Numbered from the stretch's first letter, positions 27,142 through 36,445 are shown. The stretch: 64,000 nucleotides of DNA from Prevotella melaninogenica (GCF_018127925.1 NZ_CP072348.1:1284001-1348000), one strand, 5' to 3'. Program-made: numbers and translations. Notes: a model not told the origin generated them from the sequence alone.

Positions 27142-27172
27142 TTGCTTTTTCTGATTAATATTATTATCTTTG
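27142..27172 (+). promoter_or_regulatory. Promoter of malQ
   Basis: TTGC (27142-27145), 19 bp, TATCTTTG (27165-27172); start codon 24 bp downstream of the -7 box. Confidence 0.8.
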
Positions 27173-27195
27173 ACGAAAAATAACTACCCAACTCT

Positions 27196-29889
27196 ATGAA
27201 CATACAGTTTCACATAAACTACCAGACCTACTATGGACAAGACCTTGTCCTGAATATTATCACAGGTCAACACAACGGGGCTGTAGAGGCCTCACAGTAC
27301 AGAATGCGCACATCTGACGGCTACCACTGGGAGGTGGAAGTGAAGAAGGATGCAAAGCCAGGAACGCATATCGAATATTTCTACAGCATTCTTTGTGGAG
27401 ATAACGAACAGCGAAAAGAATGGGGTATCATGAACCATCGCCTTGACTTTGACACAGAACGCAGTCTTAACTATCATGTTTACGACCACTGGAGTGATAT
27501 TCCAGACAATGCTTATCTCTATACTTCTGCTATCACCGATTGCGTTGCTGGCAAGAAATTGGTTAAGGGTAAACTCAATAACTATAACAAAGCTGTCACG
27601 CTGAAGGTGCGTGCACCACAGTTAGGTGCTACGGATGAGCTTTTCCTTGTAGGTGCTGAGCCTGCATTAGGTGCTTGGAACGTGAAGAAGGCACTGAAGA
27701 TGGTACAGCATAATATCAACGAGTGGAGCTATACCTTAGATGCTACCAAACTTGTTGGCGACCAACTTGAAGTAAAGTTCTTCGTCAAGAGCAATGAGAG
27801 CAATGAGAATCTTGTATGGGAGTACAGCAACAATCGTACCGTGACATTACCTACAATGGACGAAGGCGACGTTGTTGTTTATGAGTTGACAGAGGCTGCT
27901 TTCCCACTTCCTGCCGTTCGCGTTGCTGGAACATTGGTACCAGTGTTCTCACTTCGTTCGGAAACAAGCTTCGGTATCGGCGACTTTGGCGATCTGAAGA
28001 AGATGGTTGACTGGGTGAGCATGACCAACCAGCGTGCGCTGCAGATTCTCCCTATCAACGATACAACTATCACACACACTTGGACAGACTCTTATCCATA
28101 TAGCTGTATCTCTATCTTTGCCCTCCACCCACAGTATGCTGACCTTACAGCATTACCAGCTTTGAAGGACAAGAAGCAGAGTGAGAAGTTCGAGAAACTA
28201 CGTAAAGAGCTTAACGCACTACCTCAGATTGACTATGAGCGTGTGAACGATGCGAAGAATGAATATCTCCATTTGCTTTTTGAACAAGAGGGTGGAAAGG
28301 TGCTCGAAAGCAGTGATTTCAAGACATTCTTTGCTGAGACAGAGAGATGGCTCGTACCATACGCACAGTATTCTTATATGAGAGATAAGTTCGGAACAGC
28401 CGACTTCTCACACTGGCCAGACCACAAGCAATGGGATGAGGCTGACCGCAAGGCATTGTCTAACCCTAAGGACAAGGCTTATAAAGAGGTTGCTTTCTTC
28501 TATTACGTACAGTTCGTATTGAGTAGTCAGATGAAAGCGGTACACGAATATGCACAGGCTCATAAGATTATCCTTAAGGGTGACATTCCTATCGGTGTTA
28601 ATCGCTATGGCTGTGACGTATGGACAGAACCACGTTACTTCAATCTTAATGGTCAGGCAGGTGCTCCACCTGATGATTTCTCAGTGAATGGTCAGAACTG
28701 GGGCTTCCCTACTTACAACTGGGATGAGATGATTAAGGACGGCTGTCAGTGGTGGGTTAACCGCTTCCAGAATATGGCAAAATACTTTGACGCTTATCGC
28801 ATCGACCACGTTCTCGGCTTCTTCCGTATCTGGGAGATTCCTATTCATTCGGTACACGGACTGCTTGGGCAGTTCGCTCCATCACTCGGTATGAGTCGTG
28901 AGGAGATTGAAGGCTATGGTCTACACTGGCAGGAGGAACTCTTTACAGAGCCTTTCATTACAGATTGGGTACTCGACCGCATCTTCCGTGAGCATGCTGA
29001 CGAGGTAAGACAGAAGTATGTGGAACACGTATGGGGCGACAGATATAAGATGCGTTCTGAGTATGATACACAGCGAAAGGTTGAGAAAGCATTTGCTGGT
29101 AAGAACTCTGATGTAGACATTTGGCTGCGTGACGGACTCTATGCTTTGATTAGTGACGTTCTCTTCGTTCGTGATCACAAGGATCCAAACCGCTTCCATC
29201 CACGCATCAGCGTACAGTTCGATTTCATTTACGAGACACTCTACGATAGTGATAAGGCTATCTTTAATAAGCTCTACAACGACTACTACTATCGTCGTAA
29301 CAACCAGTTCTGGTATCAAGAGGCAATGAAGAAACTACCTAAGTTGGTCAATGCAACTCGTATGCTTGTCTGTGCAGAAGACTTAGGAATGGTTCCTGAT
29401 TGCGTGGCATGGGTGATGAACGAGCTTCGTATCCTCAGTCTTGAGATTCAAAGTATGCCTAAGAACCCGAAGGTGCGCTTTGGCTATCTCAGTGAGAACC
29501 CTTACCGCAGCGTTAGCACCATCTCTACTCACGACATGGCTACCCTACGTCAGTGGTGGGATGAAGACTGGGAACGTACGCAAGACTACTTCAACAGCAT
29601 GCTACATCGTGGTGGTCCTGCTCCTCACCCATTACCAGGTTGGTTGGCAAGAGATATCGTTAGCCGTCACCTTACATCGCCAAGTATGCTCTGTATCCTC
29701 GGTATTCAGGATTGGATGAGCATCGACGAGGAATTGCGTTTGGCTGACCCTAATGCTGAGCGTATCAATGTTCCTGCCAATCCAAAGCATTACTGGCGTT
29801 ATCGTATGCACGTCAGCATTGAGGACTTGATGAAAAATAAGGCTTTCAATGAGCAGATAACAAACCTTATCTATCAGGCGGGTCGATAA
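27196..29889 (+). CDS. malQ: 4-alpha-glucanotransferase with two CBM20 domains
   Basis: MalQ transfers glucan segments between maltodextrins and releases glucose, in the cytoplasm. At 897 aa it has the Bacteroidota long form: two N-terminal CBM20 starch-binding domains (about 1-95 and 130-235; GAEPALGAWNVKKALKM is typical), then the GH77 barrel. Visible GH77 features are FGIGDFGDLKKMVDW, the nucleophile region DAYRIDHVLGFFRIWEIP, the acid region VCAEDLGMVPDCV and the STHDMATLRQWW block. No signal peptide is present. It heads a plus-strand unit with the pullulanase and neopullulanase genes, under a LacI-type operator. Confidence 0.96.
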   Translation: MNIQFHINYQTYYGQDLVLNIITGQHNGAVEASQYRMRTSDGYHWEVEVKKDAKPGTHIEYFYSILCGDNEQRKEWGIMNHRLDFDTERSLNYHVYDHWSDIPDNAYLYTSAITDCVAGKKLVKGKLNNYNKAVTLKVRAPQLGATDELFLVGAEPALGAWNVKKALKMVQHNINEWSYTLDATKLVGDQLEVKFFVKSNESNENLVWEYSNNRTVTLPTMDEGDVVVYELTEAAFPLPAVRVAGTLVPVFSLRSETSFGIGDFGDLKKMVDWVSMTNQRALQILPINDTTITHTWTDSYPYSCISIFALHPQYADLTALPALKDKKQSEKFEKLRKELNALPQIDYERVNDAKNEYLHLLFEQEGGKVLESSDFKTFFAETERWLVPYAQYSYMRDKFGTADFSHWPDHKQWDEADRKALSNPKDKAYKEVAFFYYVQFVLSSQMKAVHEYAQAHKIILKGDIPIGVNRYGCDVWTEPRYFNLNGQAGAPPDDFSVNGQNWGFPTYNWDEMIKDGCQWWVNRFQNMAKYFDAYRIDHVLGFFRIWEIPIHSVHGLLGQFAPSLGMSREEIEGYGLHWQEELFTEPFITDWVLDRIFREHADEVRQKYVEHVWGDRYKMRSEYDTQRKVEKAFAGKNSDVDIWLRDGLYALISDVLFVRDHKDPNRFHPRISVQFDFIYETLYDSDKAIFNKLYNDYYYRRNNQFWYQEAMKKLPKLVNATRMLVCAEDLGMVPDCVAWVMNELRILSLEIQSMPKNPKVRFGYLSENPYRSVSTISTHDMATLRQWWDEDWERTQDYFNSMLHRGGPAPHPLPGWLARDIVSRHLTSPSMLCILGIQDWMSIDEELRLADPNAERINVPANPKHYWRYRMHVSIEDLMKNKAFNEQITNLIYQAGR

Positions 29890-30029
29890 AAAGAATAGGT
29901 GATGATGGCTATTATAAATTATTATAACAACCCATCATCACCTAAAATTCATCACCCAACACCTAACATTCATCACCCAATTCATCATCACCCATCATTC
30001 AACACCCAACACCCAACATTCAACACCCG
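29890..30029 (+). repeat. Simple-sequence spacer between malQ and pullulanase
   Basis: A low-complexity 140-bp spacer built from CATCACC, CAACACC and CAACATT words. No promoter or ORF is supported; it probably lies inside the operon. Confidence 0.6.
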
Positions 30030-31943
30030 ATGAAATTAAAATACAACCTTGCAGCATCTGTAGCTGCATTCATACTCTCACAGAACGTTGCTGCACAGCA
30101 GCGATTCAACGAGATGTCCTATTCTCCGAGTGAGACAACCTTCCGCCTCAATGCTCCCTCTAAACCAACGCTCCGCCTTTATGAGGCAGGACGAGGTGGA
30201 AAAGCCTACAAGAAGGTGAAACTTACGCAGAGTGGAGACAACACTTGGGCTGTCACTGTGAAGGGAGACCTCAAAGGTAAGTTCTATACCTTCGATATCG
30301 GACACGGCGAGACACCAGGTGTCTTTGCCAAAGCGGTAGGTTGTAATGGCGGTCGTGGTGCCGTTGTAGATATGAAGGAGACTAACCCAACAGGCTGGGA
30401 GAGCGATCGTCGTGTTCCAACCAAGAGTCCAGCCGACCTTGTTATCTATGAGTTGCACCACCGTGACTTCTCTATTGACCCTTCATCGGGTTTGATCCAC
30501 AAGGGTAAATACCTCGCCTTGACAGAGCAGAAGGCTATTGATCACTTGAAGAAGTTGGGTATTAACGCTGTACATATCCTCCCTTCGTTCGATTTTGCTT
30601 CGATAGATGAATCCAAACCGGACATACCACAGTATAATTGGGGCTATGACCCATTGAACTATAACGTACCAGAAGGTAGCTACTCATACGATGCTAACCT
30701 GCCTACACGCCGTATTATGGAGTTCAAGCAGATGGTACAAGCATTGCACAAGGCGGGTATCAGAGTTATCCTCGACGTTGTTTACAACCATACTTTCGAC
30801 CTCACAAATAGTAACTTTGAGCGTACTTATCCTAAGGCGTACTACCGATACAAGGCTGATGGTACACCATCAGATGGCACAGGGTGTGGCAATGAGACGG
30901 CAAGTGAGCGTCCTTTGATGCGCGAGTATATGTTGGAATCAATGAAGTATTGGGTAAATGAATATCATATTGACGGTTTCCGTGTAGACCTTATGGGTGT
31001 GCATGACATTCAAACAATGAATGATATTCGTCGTGAACTCAATGCTATCGATCCAGAGATATTTGTCTATGGCGAGGGATGGAGTGCTGGTACATGTGCT
31101 TATCCACTTGAGAAGTTAGCGATGAAGGCAGCAGTTCCACAGATGCCGGGCATTGCAGCCTTCTCTGATGACATCCGTGATGCCTTGCGTGGACCCTTCT
31201 CTGACGACCACAAGGCCGGTTTCCTGGGTGGCGTTACAGGCTTGGAAGAGAGTTTGAAGGCAGGTATTGCGGGTATGATTGAACACCCACAGGTAGACTA
31301 CTCAAAGGTAAACTATTCTAAGAAACCTTATGCCCTTGAGCCTACTCAGATGATTTCTTACGTCAGTTGTCACGATGATATGTGTCTCGTTGACCGTCTG
31401 AAAGCATCTATTCCAGAGGCTGAATACGATGAAAATGAGCTGATTCGTCTGAATCTTCTTGCCCAGACAGTTATCTTCACATCACAGGGTGTACCCTTTA
31501 TGCTTTCTGGTGAGGAAATGCTCCGCAACAAGAAAGGTGTGCATAACTCATTTAATTCACCTGATAGTATCAACCATCTCGATTGGAATAACCTCAAGAC
31601 TTATCCGCAGGTATTCAACTATTACAGTGGACTCATCAACCTTCGCAAGGCACATCCAGCCTTCCGATTGGGTAAAGCCGACCTCGTTCGCAAGCATCTT
31701 GAGTTCCTTCCTGTACAGGATTGTTTGGTTGCTTTCTGCCTAAAAGACCATGCTGGTGGTGATAAGTGGAAGAATATCTACGTCATCCTCAATGCTAACA
31801 AGGAACTTCGCACCGTCAACATCCCTAAGGGTCAGTATACAATTGTATGTGCTAATGGTGAAATTAACGAAGCTGGATTAGGCAAAATGGAAGGTGGTGA
31901 GGTGATGGTTGATGCCCAGTCAGCCCTTATCTTGCATGATTAA
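30030..31943 (+). CDS. pulA: Type I pullulanase, GH13, exported
   Basis: A 637-aa debranching enzyme that cleaves alpha-1,6 bonds in pullulan and branched dextrins. The signal peptide (MKLKYNLAASVAAFILSQNVAAQ) sends it to the periplasm. An N-terminal CBM48-like domain (TTFRLNAPSKPTLRLYEAG, about 35-120) precedes the barrel, which has the pullulanase signature YNWGYDP (about 200). Catalytic residues lie in DGFRVDLMG (Asp), VYGEGWSAG (Glu) and SCHDDM (Asp). A C-terminal beta domain ends the protein. The length matches type I (GH13_14) enzymes of this phylum. It follows malQ and precedes a neopullulanase-like gene. Confidence 0.93.
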   Translation: MKLKYNLAASVAAFILSQNVAAQQRFNEMSYSPSETTFRLNAPSKPTLRLYEAGRGGKAYKKVKLTQSGDNTWAVTVKGDLKGKFYTFDIGHGETPGVFAKAVGCNGGRGAVVDMKETNPTGWESDRRVPTKSPADLVIYELHHRDFSIDPSSGLIHKGKYLALTEQKAIDHLKKLGINAVHILPSFDFASIDESKPDIPQYNWGYDPLNYNVPEGSYSYDANLPTRRIMEFKQMVQALHKAGIRVILDVVYNHTFDLTNSNFERTYPKAYYRYKADGTPSDGTGCGNETASERPLMREYMLESMKYWVNEYHIDGFRVDLMGVHDIQTMNDIRRELNAIDPEIFVYGEGWSAGTCAYPLEKLAMKAAVPQMPGIAAFSDDIRDALRGPFSDDHKAGFLGGVTGLEESLKAGIAGMIEHPQVDYSKVNYSKKPYALEPTQMISYVSCHDDMCLVDRLKASIPEAEYDENELIRLNLLAQTVIFTSQGVPFMLSGEEMLRNKKGVHNSFNSPDSINHLDWNNLKTYPQVFNYYSGLINLRKAHPAFRLGKADLVRKHLEFLPVQDCLVAFCLKDHAGGDKWKNIYVILNANKELRTVNIPKGQYTIVCANGEINEAGLGKMEGGEVMVDAQSALILHD

Positions 31944-32094
31944 GGACCCCTATCCTTCTCCACTTCTCCTTCAAAGGAAGGAGTAGTGACCATTCAGCAG
32001 ATTATTAATAGCTGTTAAGGATATTGAACTTATTAGGCAAATTAGCCTAATTAGCCCAATAAGCCCAATACTACAGCAAAACAAATTACCTAAA
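31944..32094 (+). other. Spacer with hairpin and AGCCTAATT repeat
   Basis: A hairpin around CACTTCTCCTTC/GAAGGAGTAGTG (about 31960-31990) is not followed by a T run. 32032-32071 repeats AGCCTAATT/AGCCCAATA words. No operator copy was found. Confidence 0.5.
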
Positions 32095-34074
32095 ATGAAC
32101 CGCAGACAACTAACGAACGAACCTAATCTTTCCCTCTTTCAAAAGACTTGGAAGATTCTTTTATTCTTACTTCTTTTATCATCTCCTATGACCGCTCAGA
32201 ACAGTACGGCAGCTCAAAAGAAAGCCAATAATCGAACAGCTAAACCAAACGTTACCCGCATTGACCCTACCAACTGGTTTGCTGACATGCAGGACCCTAC
32301 GTTACAGCTGATGGTATATGGCAAGGATATCAAGTTTGCGGACGTATCAACAGACTACCCTAACATAAAGATTGACTCGCTTGTACGCCTCGATTCGCCT
32401 AATTACCTCCTTATCTATCTTAACTTAAAAGGAGCGAAACCAGGTGAGATAGCCCTAACTTTCTCTAATAAGAATGGTAAAAAGACTATAAAGAAGTACC
32501 AATTGAAGGCTCGCGAGATGGCAGGGTCAGACCGCAAAGGCTTCGATATTTCGGATGTTCTCTATATGCTAATGCCCGACCGTTTCGCTAATGGCAACCC
32601 AAAGAACGACATAATCAAAGGGATGGAGGACCAGCTCTGCAACCGTAACGAGCCAAGTCTTCGACACGGTGGCGACCTCGAAGGACTCCGTCAGCACCTC
32701 GATTACTTCACCGACCTTGGTGTTACAGCACTCTGGTTTACGCCAGTATTAGAGAATGATCGCCCTGCCGACGATGGAAAATACAGCACCTACCATGGTT
32801 ACGCAACAACCGACTACTATCGTGTTGACCCTCGCTTCGGTACCAATGAAGAGTACAAGGCACTCATTGACGAATGTCATAAGAAGGGACTGAAAGTGGT
32901 AATGGATATGATTTTCAACCATTGCGGTGACTATCATCCTTGGGCTAAGGGTACACGTATTGATGAGAACGGCAAGACTATCAAAGACTATCCATCAAAA
33001 GACTGGTTTAATAGCCCTAACTATGGGCTGCAAACAAGCTACAAGCTTACTCCTGTTCTCGACCCATACGCCAGCAAGGTGGATATGGCAGAGACTGTTG
33101 ACGGATGGTTTGTATCGTCTATGCCTGACCTCAACCAACGCAATCCACACGTTATCAAATATCTGATTCAGAATTCTATTTGGTGGATTGAGACCGTAGG
33201 TATCGATGGCATTCGTATGGACACTTATCCTTACGCTGACCGAAAAGCTATGGCTGAATGGATGAAGGTGCTCAATCAGGAATATCCTAACTTCAACACC
33301 GTTGGCGAAACATGGGTAACAGAGCCTGCTTATACAGCTGCTTGGCAGAAAGACAGCAAACTCTCTGACATTAACAGCAATCTAAAAACGGTAATGGACT
33401 TCGCCTTATTCGATCGTCTTTCGCAGGCAAAGAACGAGGAAACAGATGATTGGTGGAAGGGATGGAACCGCATTTACAACTCTCTCTGCTATGATTACCT
33501 CTACACTGACCCATCTTCTGTGATGGCATTCATCGAGAATCACGATACTGACCGCTACCTTGGCAATGGCAAGGATACAACGGCTTTGAAGCAGGCGTAC
33601 GCTCTCTTGCTGACGATGAAACGTATCCCACAACTCTACTATGGTACTGAAATTCTTATGAATGGTACGAAAGAGAAGACAGATGGCAACGTACGTAAGG
33701 ACTTCCCAGGTGGATTCCCAGGCGATAAGGTCAACAAATTCACACGTGAAGGCCGTACCAAAGCCGAGAATGCAATGTTTGATTGGACCAGCCGTCTCCT
33801 CCATTGGCGACAGAACAACGATGTAATCATCAATGGTTCTCAGACACAATTCATTCCTCAACATGGTGTTTACGTTCTTGCACGTCAACATAACGGCAAG
33901 ACTGTCCTCACCATCCTCAATGGCAAGAAGGCTGATAACCAAGTCGACGTAGCCCGCTATGCCGAGGTGATAGGCTCACACACCACAGCAACTGATGTCC
34001 TCACAGGTGCTACCATAGACCTGACAAAGAACATTCCATTGGGACAGCGACAGGCAATGGTACTCAGTTTTTAA
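32095..34074 (+). CDS. susA: Neopullulanase/cyclomaltodextrinase-like GH13 enzyme, exported
   Basis: A 659-aa periplasmic enzyme that should cut maltodextrins, cyclodextrins or pullulan to small sugars, like SusA. A signal peptide follows a ~20-residue N-extension (ILLFLLLLSSPMTAQ). A beta domain (about 55-150) precedes the barrel. Catalytic residues are in GIRMDTYPYAD (Asp), VGETWVTEPA (Glu) and FIENHDTDRY (Asp), and the calcium-site region DGKYSTYHGYATTDYYRVDPRFG is visible. The C-terminal domain ends QRQAMVLSF. It is the last gene of the malQ unit; a terminator lies at 34159. The symbol is by analogy to the Bacteroides Sus system. Confidence 0.88.
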   Translation: MNRRQLTNEPNLSLFQKTWKILLFLLLLSSPMTAQNSTAAQKKANNRTAKPNVTRIDPTNWFADMQDPTLQLMVYGKDIKFADVSTDYPNIKIDSLVRLDSPNYLLIYLNLKGAKPGEIALTFSNKNGKKTIKKYQLKAREMAGSDRKGFDISDVLYMLMPDRFANGNPKNDIIKGMEDQLCNRNEPSLRHGGDLEGLRQHLDYFTDLGVTALWFTPVLENDRPADDGKYSTYHGYATTDYYRVDPRFGTNEEYKALIDECHKKGLKVVMDMIFNHCGDYHPWAKGTRIDENGKTIKDYPSKDWFNSPNYGLQTSYKLTPVLDPYASKVDMAETVDGWFVSSMPDLNQRNPHVIKYLIQNSIWWIETVGIDGIRMDTYPYADRKAMAEWMKVLNQEYPNFNTVGETWVTEPAYTAAWQKDSKLSDINSNLKTVMDFALFDRLSQAKNEETDDWWKGWNRIYNSLCYDYLYTDPSSVMAFIENHDTDRYLGNGKDTTALKQAYALLLTMKRIPQLYYGTEILMNGTKEKTDGNVRKDFPGGFPGDKVNKFTREGRTKAENAMFDWTSRLLHWRQNNDVIINGSQTQFIPQHGVYVLARQHNGKTVLTILNGKKADNQVDVARYAEVIGSHTTATDVLTGATIDLTKNIPLGQRQAMVLSF

Positions 34075-34158
34075 TTCCTCTGAAAATTAGGAGGCTTATT
34101 TAACAGTTCACTTACCTGTTAGATAAAGCATCTGAACTTCTCATACATATAACATATG

Positions 34159-34200
34159 GGCAATGACAACCTACTATCTTTGGTTGTCATTGCCTTTATT
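34159..34200 (+). terminator. Terminator of the malQ-pulA-susA-like unit
   Basis: GGCAATGACAACC pairs perfectly with GGTTGTCATTGCC over a 10-nt loop, followed by TTTATTATTA. It lies inside the apparent long N-terminal extension of the next frame, which shows that extension is not coding. Confidence 0.88.
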
Positions 34201-34326
34201 ATTACTTATTTTCTATCCAACAAAAGAACAGATAAATAAAAAACTTAGAACTAAGGAAACGATTTCTCTGCAACAAACAAAAGAAGTAAAAAATGATACT
34301 ACACAATTAATAAAAAATCAACTAAC

Positions 34327-34357
34327 TTGCTTTATTCATAAGAAAAGATTATCTTTG
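34327..34357 (+). promoter_or_regulatory. Promoter of the zeta-toxin-like kinase gene
   Basis: TTGC (34327-34330), 19 bp, TATCTTTG (34350-34357). The ATG chosen for the gene is only 7 nt beyond the -7 box, so the mRNA would be leaderless or nearly so. Confidence 0.8.
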
Positions 34358-34363
34358 CATCGA

Positions 34364-34939
34364 ATGGTAAAACATTTATATATCATAGCAGGGTGTAATG
34401 GGGCTGGAAAGACAACAGCTTCAATGACAATATTACCAAAGACCCTTTTGGTAAAGGAGTTTGTCAATGCCGATGAAATAGCAAAAGGATTGTCACCACT
34501 CAACCCTGAAGGTGCAGCCATTGAAGCAGGAAGGTTGATGCTTCAACGAATAGACTACCTCTTAAGCAAAGATGAGTCATTTTCTATTGAGACAACACTT
34601 GCAACTCGCTCCTATATTAAACTCGTAGAAAAGGCGCATCAAAGAGGATTCGTAGTCAATCTCTTATTCTTTTGGCTACCATCACCAGAGCTTGCAAGCA
34701 TACGTGTAACTGAAAGAGTAAGAAATGGTGGGCACAACATTCCTAAAGACACAATATACAGAAGATATGTATTGGGAATATCAAATCTATTTAACTTGTT
34801 TATGAATAAGGTTGATATATGGTCAATATATGATAACAGCATACAGCCTAAAGAGCGTATAGCTTTCGGAGGAAATAGTATAAGAACCAGAATTAGTAAT
34901 GAAGTCAAATTTAGAAAGATAAGAAGTTATGTCAAATAA
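34364..34939 (+). CDS. Zeta-toxin-family P-loop kinase-like protein
   Basis: A 191-aa protein with a P-loop (YIIAGCNGAGKTTAS, about 5-19) and the zeta-toxin pattern: NADEIAKGLSP, SIETTLATRSY, and Arg-rich RVTERVRNGGHNIP. Zeta kinases of epsilon-zeta modules phosphorylate UDP-N-acetylglucosamine; the COG4185-type relatives like this one are shorter and less studied. The start at 34364 is set by the promoter and by the terminator further upstream, although the frame is open to 34163. It overlaps by 11 bp a 60-aa gene that could be an antitoxin or accessory protein. Confidence 0.8.
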   Translation: MVKHLYIIAGCNGAGKTTASMTILPKTLLVKEFVNADEIAKGLSPLNPEGAAIEAGRLMLQRIDYLLSKDESFSIETTLATRSYIKLVEKAHQRGFVVNLLFFWLPSPELASIRVTERVRNGGHNIPKDTIYRRYVLGISNLFNLFMNKVDIWSIYDNSIQPKERIAFGGNSIRTRISNEVKFRKIRSYVK

Positions 34940-35111
34940 AGAAATAGAAGCCTATTTAAAAACTATTGAAGAAGGGTTTATTGAGTCAGAACGAATCTTG
35001 TTAAAAGAGAAAGCTGCCAAAAATGAACCTGTCATCAATTGTGATGAAAACGGTAATATTGTTAGCATTCCAGCGGAAGACATTATTGCCAGACACCGTC
35101 AGTATCAATAA
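34929..35111 (+). CDS. 60-aa partner of the zeta-like kinase
   Basis: I do not recognise a named family. The protein is acidic and helical (MSNKEIEAYLKTIEEGFIES...), with a conserved-looking C-terminal segment NCDENGNIVSIPAEDIIARH. Its start overlaps the kinase stop by 11 bp, so the two are coupled. In this layout a small acidic protein could neutralise or regulate the kinase. Similar ~60-residue partners are common next to such kinases in Bacteroidota, but the antitoxin role is inference. A strong terminator follows 17 bp later. Confidence 0.7.
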   Translation: MSNKEIEAYLKTIEEGFIESERILLKEKAAKNEPVINCDENGNIVSIPAEDIIARHRQYQ

Positions 35112-35127
35112 AAAGACTATTATCATC

Positions 35128-35163
35128 CAATAAAGGCTATCGGAGTTCCGATAGCCTTTATTG
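35128..35163 (+). terminator. Terminator after the kinase/60-aa pair
   Basis: A perfect 17-bp inverted repeat (CAATAAAGGCTATCGGA and its complement) with a 2-nt loop. Confidence 0.85.
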
Positions 35164-35231
35164 TTTATTTACACACGAACTTCATTACTCTGACATTCAA
35201 ATCATCACAAAACAGTAGTGGATAAATAGCT

Positions 35232-35610
35232 TTAAAACGTAACAGTCAGACCCACAGAGAGAGCTGTTTTGCCTTGATAGACACGCCCATATTCCACATC
35301 ATCGCCAAAAGTCTTGAAGAGATTCTGTCGCACCTGCCCATAAAGTCCGAATGTCTCACTGAAGTTATAGCGCACACCTACCTACAAACCAGCTGTTCGT
35401 AAGCCGATGGAAGCACCACTATAAATATCCAGTACGGATGGTAGTTTCAGTACTTCAGATCAATGATAGTTACCCATCAGACTGAGGTCATACCCCATTA
35501 AGGCTCTATCACGTCCCTCATCATAGTCCTTCACGTTGACATAAGTTAGCTGTCCGCCTACTGAGACAAAGCCGCTAAGCACATAATAGCTGCTTTTATA
35601 TCTCTTTCTC
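35232..35610 (-). pseudogene. Decayed C-terminal fragment of an outer-membrane beta-barrel protein
   Basis: One minus-strand frame from 35610 to 35232 reads as barrel-like strands: YYVLSGFVSVGGQLTYVNV, DRALMGYDLSLMGNYH, stop (TGA), LPSVLDIYSGASIGLRTAGL, stop (TAG), VGVRYNFSETFGLYGQVRQN, then AYQGKTALSVGLTVTF and TAA. The alternating pattern and the terminal Phe are typical of small outer-membrane barrels. There are two in-frame stops and no start or signal peptide. The 5' part seems replaced by the neighbouring lipoprotein gene, whose stop codon is at 35612. Confidence 0.75.
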
Positions 35611-35611
35611 C

Positions 35612-36109
35612 CTATTCAGCATCATGCGCTTTTAACAGATTCATAAGTTCATTGAACTCGGAAGAGTATTTTACACCTGTTTGTCCCCAGTTATATTCAT
35701 ATCGAACGGTCTTTCCTGGATAGTAAATATAGATGTATAGACCACCCAAATCACTGCAATGTTCGTTACCTTTTACTGCCACAACGTCCTTTACAGTACC
35801 CTTAACAAACATTTCATCAACAAGTTCTTGTACGCGACGAGCACTATCATCACTAAAACGAACAGTTCTGACAGTGTCTTTACCATCGTCAGATGCAAAT
35901 ATTGATCGCGTACATTTCGTTACACTTCCATTCTTATATAACATCCAATAAACCTCCGTAAGACCGCTACTAAAGCCGGGATCACGTCCAATAAGCACGG
36001 AGTCATACGCACTGAGTGCATCCTTTTCCTTGCCACTACCTCGACCACCTTCTGAACAACTGATGGCAACAAAGGCAATTATGCCACATAACCATAATAA
36101 CTTATTCAT
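35612..36109 (-). CDS. Small lipoprotein of unknown function
   Basis: A 165-aa lipoprotein: the start at 36109 gives MNKLLWLCGIIAFVAISCSE, with the lipid Cys at about residue 18. The mature part has TEVYWMLYKNGSVTKCTRSIF and VRFSDDSARRVQELVDEMF, followed by GNEHCSDLGGLYIYIYYPGKTVRYEYNWG. I do not recognise the family. Cysteines at both the centre and the C-terminal part could form a disulphide. It sits in front of the barrel pseudogene and far from other genes, upstream of a repeat array. Confidence 0.7.
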   Translation of the reverse strand: MNKLLWLCGIIAFVAISCSEGGRGSGKEKDALSAYDSVLIGRDPGFSSGLTEVYWMLYKNGSVTKCTRSIFASDDGKDTVRTVRFSDDSARRVQELVDEMFVKGTVKDVVAVKGNEHCSDLGGLYIYIYYPGKTVRYEYNWGQTGVKYSSEFNELMNLLKAHDAE

Positions 36110-36415
36110 CCCTCTAAAAATAAAAAAATCAACCATTATCAAGCGCTTCTACTAATTATATCGAAATGCAAGACACAGTAAAACAACCCGACTATCGACC
36201 ATTACCTTTCCTTATATACCTTTCACAAAAGTAAGCATTAATATTCTTGTTTCCAAACATTGCCAACAAAAGTTCGTCTTACCCATCTTTTCTATACGTG
36301 TTAGTGCTTAGCACATAGCGTGCGGAGGGTTAGCGCCAATGGTGCGGAGTACTAACACGATGAAAGATGAGACTGAAGCAGAATCAAAAAGAGCGTTTTT
36401 CAAGGAATAAAAAGC
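36110..36415. repeat. Gap with 22-bp-period CCATTGG palindrome array, copy c
   Basis: Palindromes GCACATAGCGTGC (centre 36317) and GCGCCAATGGTGC (centre 36339) are 22 bp apart, between TTAGTGC and GTACTAAC flanks. The rest of this gap has no ORF or recognised site. Confidence 0.8.
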
Positions 36416-36445
36416 ACAAGGCTGCCCTCGTTAGGACAGCCTTGT
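36416..36445 (-). terminator. Terminator after the TlpA-TonB fusion gene
   Basis: On the minus strand ACAAGGCTG...CAGCCTTGT with an inner CCC/GGA extension, followed by GCTTTTTATT. Confidence 0.8.

Noticed and set aside
34163-34363. A longer N-terminus of the zeta-like kinase
   Set aside because: This stretch contains the upstream terminator hairpin (34159-34194) and the gene's own promoter (34327-34357), so it cannot be the coding start.
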